From Carallia brachiata (Eukaryota; Streptophyta; Magnoliopsida; Malpighiales; Rhizophoraceae): DNA of 64,000 nucleotides. The translations under genes were made by a program, and so were the position numbers. Of this stretch, positions 31,728 to 42,404 are shown piece after piece. The notes under the pieces are model-generated. The model worked only from the letters and a program-made list of their open reading frames with translations. It was not told where the DNA came from and ran no database searches. The DNA is taken from contig JADCRB010000160.1 in the NCBI GenBank assembly GCA_021464245.1, positions 558,001-622,000 on the forward strand, given 5' to 3'. How positions within the stretch are numbered: position 1 is the first letter of the stretch; each line of letters begins with the position of its first letter.

Positions 31728-31729
31728 CG

Positions 31730-31740
31730 TGGTATCAAAG
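31730..31740 (+). other. Primer binding site (initiator Met-tRNA type)
   Basis: TGGTATCAAAG differs by one base from the TGGTATCAGAG used by most plant copia elements (complement of the initiator methionine tRNA 3' end). Confidence 0.75.
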
Positions 31741-33765
31741 TCGTCATATCAATCTAAAATCCTTAGTTGATTTTATGGGCTTACGCATATAATCTCTGAT
31801 TGTTTATAAAACAAAAGATAATTATTTTATCGAATCTTCGAGAAGCCGTTCATGGTGGAATATGAAATTATATTATTTATGTGTGTAGGTTACAACAATG
31901 ATAAAAGAGAAGTTAAACCAAAATTAAACTAATAATTCTCACATCTTGACATTGCAAACAAGATGTCATTTGCTTTTGTGGGACATTGAACGTTAGCATT
32001 TTGTTATATCTTTTAGGATTTTGCTTAAAAAACAATATTGATTGTCCCATCCTCAACGTGCTGTTGTTGTTTGTGTCAATGGCATATTGGCAATTATCAT
32101 GGAACATGAATATTCATTGTTGCATGCAAGGATGCTGTTACTTTTTTATTATTATTATTATTATGCAGTGTTTTGCTATTGTCAACAATTTTGCCGAGAT
32201 CACAAAAGAGGGGAAATAAATTTTTACTCACGTCGTAAGTAGGTAGGCTATGGTTATATGACAAAAAAAAATAATTGTTTGTCGCAAAATGCAGTAAAGG
32301 AGCAAAGTCGAGAGGTCTCAGCTGTGGTACCAACGGCACATTGGTAGATAGATAAATACCCATGTGCCATTCCATTGATAATTATTCATGTGCTGTCGGG
32401 TGGGTAGTCTTGTTGAGCTGATTTTATCAAACCAAATTGACAATCTCGTATTTTTTGTTGAAATAATATACAAGGAAACTTGTATGGTGTTATTAATTTA
32501 TCTATTCAACAAAATGATTCCTATTTAGAATAGAGTTTGGTAATTAAATATTTATCACTACAGTGGTCATTTAATAAACCAATAATGCTCTTATGTGATA
32601 TTGGGACGTTCTTATTGTTTAAATTAGTGCATATAATCACCTACACATAAGAGGTCATTATGTGTATTAACTTAAATGACTTGGAGTTATATTAATAGTG
32701 AACATATTGAGAATCCTTCAACCCGTTAGTGTTGGATTTTTCAATTCTGTTCATTGTTATTGTAGCTTGTTATTTTGGGGATAATTTCAGAGTTTATTAC
32801 ATTTTCTACCTACAAGGGAGTTTGTAATGATACTTTGAGATTCCTAATGATTAAATATGAATTATTATTGTTGCCCAAAATATTTGTTAAATTTTACTAT
32901 TATTGCTTTTCATTTCTATGTACTATTTTTTATGAATGATTAGTTCTTTGTAATTAAATCTCTAACTAGTGAAAATTATTAGAGATGGAAAAAGAGTATA
33001 ATGAAACATAAGGTTTTAGAGAGTATGAATTTAGTTAATTAGTCACGCTCAAATAAGTTTTTTTTTGTAAAAGAAAATTTGAGTCCCAAAAAAAAGGTGG
33101 TCCTGATAAAAATCCCAGTTAGTAGCACATGAGTCCTAAACTTGTGATATTGAAAGATGAATGTTGGTTCTGTTAAAAAAAAGAAAAAGTTTGTCACAAG
33201 AAAAATGCTTGTTTTACTTATGAGAATTACTTCAAACAGAAAATAAAAATTATTAATCAAATAATTCTTTTACTTTGGTTTGCTTTGAATTTCTATTTTT
33301 CCATATTGTTAATAATTTAAAAGAGTTCAAGAGCAAGCAAAATGCCAAGTAGGGATAAAGCCAATCTATGTGTAGAGAATTGATAACGATTGGAAATAAA
33401 GTTTACTATAATAGTTGAATTAAAATTAAATTTAGGATTTGTTTTGATTTTAAAAGGCACTATTTTTATTCCATTCATGGGATGCAATTAATTTATTTGT
33501 CAAAACTTCAAGATATCAGTGCTTATTTGAGTTTTAATAAATGATGTTATAATTTGTTTTTAATTATGTTGTCATTGGAGACATTTCTAGATCAGACAGC
33601 TTATATAGATTGAATATTGATCTTAAACAATTTGATACACTTTATGTTGTTAATCTTGGCATTAAAGTGCTTTTGTTTAGTGAAAATTTTATTCTCTTTG
33701 GTAAAATGTTTGAGTCACATTTCAAACGAAAATGTTAAATAGACTAGTAAAAGAAAATGTTATCC
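31741..33765 (+). pseudogene. Copia leader, gag and protease remnants
   Basis: Most of this region has no readable frame. A CCHC-type zinc knuckle can be seen at 33162-33212 (CWFC, then CHKKNAC with an internal stop and extra bases). Farther on, GDISRSDSLYRL near 33570-33605 is the segment before integrase. Several T-rich stretches may be later insertions. Confidence 0.55.
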
Positions 33766-34360
33766 CATGTCTTGAAAACTTTGAGAATGACTGTATTAAT
33801 TGTCTTAGAGGAAAGACATCAAATAAAACTAATAGGAATTTCACTTGTTGCTAAAAGATCTTGGAACTAATTCACACTAACATAAGTGGTCCTCTTAAGA
33901 ACACTATATGCGGAAACAAATATTTTATAACTTTCATAGATGACTTCTCTTGTTAAGACTATCTCTGTCTTAAAAGTGATGAGTCACAATCACTTAAGGA
34001 ATTTAAAATCTTTAAGGTTAAGGTAGAAAAACAATGTGACAAAGAGATTAAAATTCTACAATTCGATCGTGGTGGTGAATACTATGACAGAACTTGCGAC
34101 ACAAGCCAATTCATGGAGCACAAGTCAATTCATGGGATCTTTTGCCATGTACTTGCAAGACTGTGAGATTGTTTCTCAATTTATTATGCTTAGGACTCCT
34201 AAACAAAATGGGGTGGCTGAGAGGCAAAATCGCACCCTTATGGATATGGTAAGGTCCATGATGAGTAGAACTAATTTACTAATGTATATCATAAATAAAG
34301 TTCCCACTAAATTTGTGCGCAAAGGACCTTTTAAACTCTTGAAGGGTTAAAATCTCAGTT
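33766..34360 (+). pseudogene. Copia integrase remnant
   Basis: It starts with the pre-integrase motif ENDCINCLRGK. The core has ELIHTNISGPL, where the first catalytic aspartate is now Asn, then LQFDRGGEY with the second, and PKQNGVAERQNRT with the catalytic glutamate. Frame changes occur near 34070 and 34150, and part of the core is repeated or rearranged (CAATTCATGGAGCACA and CAATTCATGGGATC). Confidence 0.8.
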
Positions 34361-34899
34361 TAAACCATCTAAGAGTATGGAGATGTCCTGTTGAGGTAAA
34401 AGTTTTTGATTCAATAGTATCCAGATTATAAGATAAAACCATAAGGTGTTATTTTATTAGATATCCCAGTGGCTCTAAAGGTTACAGATTCTATTATCCT
34501 ATCCGAAGAATAATAATTATTGAGGAATTGGTAATAAAATTTCTTAAGATGATGTTTGTGATCTTGATGGATTGTGTGACAGTGGAATTATTTTCAAAGA
34601 GGCACATAACAATTTTTCTCATACATTTTGTGCATGAGAAAGTGGTATATCAGCTTATTACTATAATACCTAGTATGCAACATCATGAGAATGTTGTAAA
34701 TGATCTACCTGAGCCTGTAGAGTTACTATAACCACTCTTATCCTTGTTAGTCATTCTAAAAGGGTGAGACATCTTGAAATTTCAAATGATGTTGTATACT
34801 TGAGTGAGATAGATTATGATATTGAATAAACTGTTGATCTAATAACTTATAATAAGATATTATTCTATGAACAATACTAAGTAGATAGAGACCATGCAT

Positions 34900-35455
34900 G
34901 AGAAAAATCAATAAATACATTCTAATGGAATATGGAAGCTTGTAGAAATGTCAAATAGTTTCAAATCCATAGGTTGTAAATGGGTGATTAAAACCAAATA
35001 GATTCTAAGGACAATATAGAGCGGTTCAAGGTTAGATTGGCAGCCAATGAATTCACACAAAAAGAGGGAATAGATTTTAAAGAAACCTTTTCGCCAAATT
35101 TCCTCAATCTATTCCTTTAGAATTATTATGGCTCTAGTAACTTATTATAATTTAGAGTTTCATCAAATGAATATTAAAAGACTTTCTGGAATGGAGATGT
35201 CTATAGAGAGATCTACATACAACAACCTAAGAGTTTTGTTGAAAGTAAAAATGAGCATTTGGTCTGCTAGTTAAGAAACTCCATTTATGACCTTAAGTAT
35301 GCATATAGCTAGTGGTATTTGAAGTTTGATAATGTTATATCTTCTTTGGGTTTTGTTGAGAACGGTGTGGATCAATACATTTATCTCAAGGTTAGTGGCA
35401 GCAATTTTATTATGTTTGTTCTAAATGTAAATGATATATTACTTTGCTAGTAGTA
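34900..35455 (+). pseudogene. Copia RT remnant, ends at the catalytic box
   Basis: FKSIGCKWVIKTK opens the domain; FHQMNIKRLSG stands for the LxQMDVKTAFLNG block. LNVNDILL (35426-35449) is the YVDDILL catalytic box with the first aspartate lost. The element stops here. Confidence 0.75.
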
Positions 35456-36300
35456 ATATCGATCTACTTCACGAGCCTAAGTCTACCTTGTTTAATCACT
35501 GCTTTAGGCCATAAATAGCTTTTTGAAGTTTGTAAACATAAGTTGGATTCTCAGAATGAACAAACCCTAGAAGTTGCTCTATAAAAACTAATTCTAGAAG
35601 AATTCCATATAAGAAAGAATTTTAACATCTAATTGACGAATTGACGAATCTTTTATTGTTACGACTGCAAGTATTGATCTAAATGTTGTAGGCTGAACAA
35701 TAGGTGAAAAAGTCTCCACAAAAATCTATTCCTTCAATTTGTGTATACCTCTTCACCACTAGTCGAGCTTTAAACCATTCTAATGTCTTATCAGACTTGA
35801 GTTTAGTCTTAAATAGCCATTTGCTACTAACAGCATTTATCATAGGAGTTCGAGGAATAAACCCATGTCTTATTTTCTTGCTAGGCTTACAACTCTTCAT
35901 ACATTGCTTGTAGTCAACCAAAGTGAGAAAGAGCAGCTTTTATAATTTTTGGTCCACTTGGAATGTACGAATTAGAGACTACAAGGGCTGCATATTTGCA
36001 ATATGGCTTATAGATACTGCACATTGATTTTGTGATTGGTTGCATGATACTGACTAAGTTTTGGTCAGTGTCCAAAGCATTCGCTACTCGAGTTTTTGTA
36101 TCATCCACTCGACAAGTAGAAAAAGAAGATTGATAGTCTGGTGAAGCAGTTCAAAAGTCTCTACCCTATGTTGAGTTGATTGAATTGGCTCTGAAGTAAT
36201 AGAAGCTGAGTTGTTAATTTGATGTTCAGACAAATAAAAAGTGGATATTTCTTGTGTAGGATCAACATTATTAAATAATGTATCGACTGCATTATTTATA
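35456..36300 (-). pseudogene. Copia RT remnant
   Basis: ISSKWLFKTKLKSDKTLEW-type sequence (SSKWLFKTK, KARLVVKRYTQIEGIDF) opens the domain at about 35840-35690. After a frame change it continues SENPTYVYKLQKAIYGLKQ (about 35560-35500). It then breaks off before the catalytic box. The stretch 35900-36300 is the variable linker between integrase and RT. Confidence 0.8.
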
Positions 36301-36404
36301 GCATCAACTCTTGTTGATCCAATTGTCATCAAATTTGTGAGTAAAATGCTATTATGCTCAGGTTCAACATTATCGATGTCTTGTGCTTTAGCAAGTGAAC
36401 CATC

Positions 36405-37330
36405 TTATTCTTGAAAATTTAAAATTTCACCCACATAATCAACTTTTCTATACAGCGAAGTAGGATCTACAAAAGGAAAAATATTTTCATCAAAAACAAT
36501 ATGTGTTGAAATATAAAAACGTTTCATTGGTGGATGATGACACCAATGTCCTTTATATTTATTGATGTATCCCAAGAATACACAGGATAACAACTTCAGA
36601 TCCAATTTTATTTTGGGACCACCACCAACATACAAAAAGCAACGACATCCAACCACCTGAAAAATTGAATAATCTAGAGTTTTGCCATATAGTTGGAAGA
36701 ATGGAGATTGCATTCTCAAGGACGGTGTAGGCAACCTGTTTATTGAAAACATAGCAGTGCTACAATAGTCAACCTAAAGTCGTTTTAGAATTTGGGTGTG
36801 TAGCATCATAGTAAGGTCCACTTCCTTAATATTTTGATGTTTTCTATCTTTAAAACCATTGTGTGCTAAAGTATATAGACATGAAGCTTGATGTATAATC
36901 CCATGATTATTAAAATAAGAAAGAAACCGCTTATCACAAAACTCTATACCATCATCATTTTGAAAAACTTTGAAAAATTTTTATCTTTCGAGTAAACTTG
37001 CACTACTTCATTTTATGAAAACTGACATAGAAAGGAAGAGCTTCAAACATAGTTTGCAATGGATAAAACCAAGTGAATCTCATGCAATCATTAACAAAAA
37101 TCATATAATATCGAAAATTATCGGTAGAACATATAGGAGCATATCCCCATAAATCTGAATGTATATTCACAAATAGAGTCTCACATTTTTTGAATGTGAA
37201 ATAAAATGGAGTCGACATGACTTCCCAAGTTAACCGCTTTCACAAATATTTTGAGGCTTAGCAAAACTACTAAATGTAATCAAATTATTCTTTTGAAGAT
37301 AGTCAAGAACCCATTGATGAGGGTGTCCCA
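36405..37330 (-). pseudogene. Copia integrase remnant
   Basis: IHSDLWGYAPICSTDNFRYY holds the first catalytic aspartate (ORF 37218-37003). QNDDGIEF near 36960 holds the second. HNGFKDRKHQN stands where NGVAERKHR is usual, with Glu replaced by Asp. The C-terminal part (INRLPTPSLRMQSPFFQLYG, VVGCRCFLYV, SCVFLGY) is open at 36752-36405. Confidence 0.85.
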
Positions 37331-37514
37331 GTCACCTCTACCAAACTTCTTCAATAGTCCTCTGAAATCTAAGAAAATAGTGCTAGTCCACTGTCTTCAC
37401 CCATGTCATAAACACCATTTCTTTTAACTCCTACTATTATTCTTTGACCTATTATCCTGTCCTTAATTACACAACTAGCAACATCACAAGAAATTATGTA
37501 TGAAAAATCAGAGG

Positions 37515-37720
37515 TCAATGACTAGTAGAAAGCAAATCCCTCTTAATGTTGGGAACCAAAAAACCATCTCGAAAAATTAAAGAGTGTGGCTTAGATTTTA
37601 TTTCTACTTCTCCAATATGTGTAATTTTAATAGAATCACCATTACCTACCATGATAACATCACCTCCAATATAATGTTTTACATTGAATAGTTTATCTAG
37701 ATCACTAGTCATGTCCGACG
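37515..37720 (-). pseudogene. Copia protease-region remnant
   Basis: MTSDLDKLFNVKHYIGGDVI, then VGNGDSIKITHIG and VPNIKRDLLSTS are the conserved stretch after the protease active site in copia polyproteins. The active-site part upstream is frame-shifted (about 37720-37800). Confidence 0.8.
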
Positions 37721-37799
37721 TTGTCCCAAAATTTGGTAACCATTCAGATGTTTGTGCATCAGAGATTGCAAGAGCTGTATGGCATAAGACCTACTCTGT

Positions 37800-38708
37800 T
37801 CCTCATAAGCATTGCTATACCTATGGATACATTTAATAGTTGTATGCTCATTTTTACCACAAATTTGATAAATCATGTCGCTATTTGGCCTAAAGGGCCG
37901 TCGGACATCAGTACCTTGTCCATGGGGAATAAATTGATATCTCCCATAATTACCTCCTTTTCGATTGGCTTCCTCACAACGCTTAGCCTGATTATTTCCA
38001 GCAAATTAATTACCTCAATATGAAAACCCTCTTCCTCTGGAGTTGAAGTACTAATAACCTCTTGGGATTGTTCCACGCCCACACTATTGCTAGCCAAAAA
38101 AAGGTAACCTCCAGAGGGTGTTCTGTACTAGAGGCTTTAATATAGTCATTACAAAGAATTCATAGTCTGATTATCATAGATATTTATGATCTAGAACAGG
38201 CTTTCTAATAGTAGTAAGATTATCACAAAGATATTTAAATTTGCATAAATAAGTATCAAGTGCATTGGTGCCTTTTAAAAGTTGAGTAAGATCAAAATTT
38301 AAATTCAATTCTCTTTGAAGAGATTATGGGCAAAAGTTTTATCAACAGATTTCCAAACCTCTTCAGAAGTATCAAAACTAACAATCAGACACAACATTTT
38401 TTTGCTCAAGGTACAGGTGATCCATCCTTTAAGCAGCTGATCCGTCATTTTCCATTCAGTGAAATCAAGATTTGTGATGGTCTGTGTGGAGTGGCTTCTG
38501 AGCTACCTGCAGGATTGTTAACTAACTGATATGGTGCAGGAGTCTCACCAATTAAAAAACCTTGTAAATCCTGACTTTCCACCAAGGCCATCATCTGTGT
38601 TTTTCATAGAAGATAGTTTGATGAATTTAATCAAGTAGAAATGAAGTTTGCAACATTTAGTGTTGTTGGATAAGGATATTTAGGGGTGGATTGAGTTATA
38701 GTGGCCAT
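37800..38708 (-). pseudogene. Copia gag remnant
   Basis: ATG 38708 lies just after the primer site and reads MATITQSTPKYPYPTT, then SNYLL and MMALVESQDLQGFLIG, typical of the copia gag N-terminal domain (SNYxLWKxQ, with the Trp now a stop). A zinc-knuckle trace is near 37850. Several stops and shifts follow. Confidence 0.75.
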
Positions 38709-38716
38709 TGCCTATA

Positions 38717-38728
38717 GTTCTGATACCA
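38717..38728 (-). other. Primer binding site (initiator Met-tRNA type)
   Basis: TGGTATCAGAAC on the - strand, ten bases before the gag ATG context and next to the LTR end. Confidence 0.7.
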
Positions 38729-39178
38729 TAAAGACTTTTAGAAACCAAAAGGCAAGAAATAAGTGTATCATTGTATTGTAGAGAGTCAAGCCTTAAGGAT
38801 CTTTAATAAGGCTAAAGAATAACCATACAGAACTATATACGCATAAGGGAATAAAAAAACAAATTATAATTCTCAGCAATCTTCTTGTAATCTACCAGCT
38901 GGCATTGACAATGTAGATGGACTGGGAAGACAATTTTGTGGACAAGGCAGATGATTATTCTTAGAAGGAATATATGTGGCACGATTTAGTTCCTCATCAA
39001 TATTGTCTCCATCAATAGTTAGAATTCTGTGAGATATTGTATACAATCTTGTAACTAGTCTAGATTCAATATGTATGATATGAACAAACCATATCTTAAT
39101 CATATTATTGATTATATATAATCTTATTAATATTATTTGCTCCATCTATCTTGATTTACCTTCCTTATTTCCTATACA
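38729..39178 (-). repeat. Probable 5' LTR of the - strand copia element
   Basis: It runs from the primer site rightward. The start TGTATAGG at 39178 is a guess based on the TG rule and usual copia LTR composition; the inner end is AAGTCTTTA rather than a CA end. There is no second copy to check against. Confidence 0.4.
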
Positions 39179-40163
39179 GTTTATTGTATAAATTCTTGTT
39201 ACCTGTTCAAGTTTAATGCACAAAAATTATTACTATTCTCCCACCCACTTTTATCACCTAGCAATTGAAATTTCTAAGCTCACATCTTTACATATTTTCT
39301 CGAATGTCTGCCATGTAATGAAAGTAGATCAATAGGGTTTTGATTGAAACCTGAATACCTGATTCATTAAGAGAATGCTGCTTTGTGGCTGTGGCAGCTG
39401 TAGGCATTAATTTATATAAAAATTACGATAATATTCGCACACATTTATAATACAAGAATAACAAGGTAAATACGTAATTGGGATGGGACGAGGCAATAGC
39501 AATATATATCCTTTTCATTTTTGTCCCCGCTAAAAAGAGAGACAGAGAGAGCAAGAGAGAATCGAGGATTTCTACCCTGATCTCCGATCTATTTTCTTTT
39601 ACTCTGTTCTTGTCGAACAAGGCCAGGAGGATTCCTGCGGGGGCCAAGAACTTTGCAAGCGCTATTTATTTTTCTCAAAGCTTGATAGCCTAAGCATTTT
39701 TCTAGTAGAAACCTTGAAAAAACCATATTAGATTTCAATAAAGTGTCTAGAGAAACAGAGTTTATTTAAACGTGGAAGCTTTCTGAAAACTAAAGTACAT
39801 CTAATAGTAGTTGTGAACTTTTCCAGGCCATAGAACGCGTTTTGTTGCTCTTTTGATGAATGATCTACTTTTGCCGTTCCAACAAAAATTGATCACACCC
39901 TTGTTCTTTAACTAACAAGCACGCTTTTTGTAAGACTGGTAGCAATAAGTCACTAGCAAATAGAGGAAGATCTAAAGGTGAAACATATGCTTTATTCATA
40001 TCGGACCGTTTTAACGTAAAATAAAACGTACGACAGGATCAATTCACGGTGCAAGATTACATTCAACATCAATACTACAAACACATGACATCCACATGAC
40101 AAAGGGATTTTATGCTTATTTTTAAATGTCTCCTTTCTTGATAGCTAGGGATACCAACTGCCA
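39179..40163. other. Spacer downstream of the first oxygenase gene
   Basis: No gene seen. From about 40010 the sequence (AAAATAAAACGTACGACAGGA onward) matches 56300-56446, so the duplication that contains the oxygenase genes reaches at least this far downstream of the stop codon. Confidence 0.6.
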
Positions 40164-42339
40164 TCACGGACTGTTTGCTCCTCCTGGTATTTTGATTTTC
40201 ATTTGGTCTAGATATGATTTGCCGTCGAGGTTACGGGCGAAGAAGCCCTTCACATATTCTTCCATTCTTATTCTTCTATATTTTGGTGGGTTTTGTGGGT
40301 TGATTAGAACGTTTGCTGGTCCAACGTCTGCCTCAAACTTGGGGTTGATGAAGAAAGCAATAGAGATCCTTTTTATCTCAGAATTTACCATTGCCCTGTG
40401 CTCGATGCTCTCATACACTCCATTGCTCAAAATCTACGGAAAACTTGCAAAATACAATCAAGTTTAACATACTCAAATTATGATGCATTTAGTAGAACTC
40501 GATGCAATATGAAAAAAACTAAATTTCTGGAAAGATTCCTTATAAAAAAAATGTCTGATTAGCTTCAATTTCTTCGTTTATACTGCAAATATTCTTTTAA
40601 AATCCTTGTTGAAATTTAGACAACGAAACATATATAATCAAAGTGTACCCACATTTTTATGAACACCTCGGGTCTATAGGAATCTATTACAAGGCTTGAA
40701 CTCCAAAATTGATTGTTAATCAATCTCTACCCCAAAGGTATAAAAATAATAATATACATTTGCTGTTGCCACGTTTGGTATAGTTGTATACTGACTTTTG
40801 AAGTTAACTAGATTAAATAAGGCTACTTACTTTGTTTATTCTTATTTTTTCTTTTATGTTCCTTTCAGAGGAAAGGGGATGAGATAGAAAATGTTGACCA
40901 ACCTCCAGAATGTCTCCTACATTGACAACAACGGCATTTGGCAGGAAGTGTACAGGAAGCCAAACCCCATCCTTCTTAATCTGTAGGCCATCAATTCCAT
41001 TGAGCTGACTGAGAATGGTGATTCCAGTTCCATCTGAGTGAGGCGGTATGCCTAAAACTAGCTCTGGCTGTGGGCATGGTGGATAATATGTCATCCTTAC
41101 TGATTGCATCCCATTGTCAAACATCTCCATGTCCTTTAGCTCTATGTTTAGAGCCTTAGCCATGAAACCAAGAAGTCTCTTGCCAAGATTTTGAAGTTCC
41201 AGTATGTAGCATTCCAAGTTATTCCTACAGCAACAAAATTAACAATAACCAATATGCGTGTTGGTTTCAGCGCTGTGCAGATTGGTTTCAGGTTATAAAC
41301 TTTCCACTTTCTACTGCACTTAAGGGCAAACATATATAGCCACAAAATTCTAAACAGCAAAGTGACAAGATATTGTTTGTTTAAATCATTTTATGAGATT
41401 TTCCAGTTTGAATCCGCAAAGTAAGGATGAAAAAAAAATTAAGAGCGATGGTGTTAAAAAAAATTTACTAGTTCCTAGTTTGTGGGACTAATTAATAAAC
41501 TTGATTACAAATATCGTTGTATACAATTTTGTGGCAAAAACAATGTTGCAAAATCGCTAACCAAAACAGAAACTGGAAGAGAGAGAGAGCGAGAGAGGAG
41601 AGAGTACCTAAGGGATGAAGGGAGCTCTGGGAATAAATGTGATTTCCTTTTGTGAACAGGATTGGTAATCATATAAAACCTATCACCCCAGTCACCTTTT
41701 GCTCCTGGTCTGGCTATGGACCCATAACCTTCAACGTCCCCTTGCCTTAACTTGTATTTCATTTTCTGTTCCAAGGGAAGCTTATAAAATTCTTCAATTT
41801 CATATCTCAGCTGTCCAACAATGAAGATCTAACTCCATGGTTCACCAACTGTGTAAATATTTGCCATTACTATTAGCTGTCGTTTTATTATGTCAAATAG
41901 AGTATTACACACACACACACACGCACAAATATTATTTACACAAATATACACATCAATTTGTTACTTTGTATATTCATGTACCATTAGAATGATCCAAATG
42001 AAATCCATTAGTTAGGCTAAATCTTTAAGGATTTATAACTTCCCTTGTAATTAGGACATCATCTAATTTAAAGGTAAATACAACCTGGAAGAAGCCCCAT
42101 TCCTTGCAAGCAGAGTGCAGCTGTTCTAGTTCCAAATCTGTGGTTTCCACTGAATCCAACTGACTGAAGTCAATAATGGGGATCTTGGTGAAGGTATTAG
42201 TGTTCAAACGAGTCGAGGTTTTCTGATCCGGACGAATATAGTGTTTTGGAATTGAGATCATGGGCTCTTTGATGAGCTCTTGCACGCTAAGAAATGAATC
42301 TAAATTTTCATCTAAACTAGCTGGTTTTGAAGATGCCAT
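40164..42339 (-). pseudogene. SRG1-like 2-oxoglutarate/Fe(II) dioxygenase, copy 1 (one frameshift)
   Basis: Four exons on the - strand: 42339-42085, 41848-41608, 41224-40903 and 40433-40164, all with GT donors and AG acceptors. With one lost base allowed for, the product is about 362 residues, normal for this family. Exon 1 (MASSKPASLDENLDSFLSVQ) is the N-terminal domain, with IPIIDFSQLDS near its end. Exon 3 has PPHSDGTG with iron ligands H228 and D230; exon 4 has SIEHRAMVN with H285 and KRISIA with the 2OG-binding Arg295 and Ser297. The family oxidises small molecules such as flavonoids, alkaloids and hormones; the substrate cannot be told. A 1-bp deletion at about 41812 breaks exon 2 after SSLLD. 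Everything else looks intact, so a sequencing error or very recent loss is possible. Confidence 0.85.
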
Positions 42340-42396
42340 TGCTTTGTACTTAGGGAGGTAGGGCAGCTATACGCCTTCAAGCATACAAGGGAGATG

Positions 42397-42404
42397 CTTA
42401 TATA
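42397..42404 (-). promoter_or_regulatory. TATA box of oxygenase copy 1
   Basis: TATATAAG on the - strand, about 58 bases before the ATG. The same box stands at 58711-58718 before copy 2. Confidence 0.65.

Larger units (their letters stand above)
31260..35455 (+). mobile_element. Truncated Ty1/copia element (+ strand)
   Basis: It has a 5' LTR (31260-31727), primer site (31730-31740), a decayed gag with zinc knuckle, pre-integrase, integrase and RT as far as the catalytic box, all on the + strand. RNase H and the 3' LTR are missing. At about 35455 it abuts the RT of another copia fragment on the opposite strand. Confidence 0.8.
35456..39178 (-). mobile_element. Truncated Ty1/copia element (- strand)
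   Basis: Read leftward: LTR (about 39178-38730), primer site, gag, protease, integrase and RT as far as AIYGLKQ near 35500. It is a different copia family from its neighbour. RNase H and 3' LTR are missing. Confidence 0.8.
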
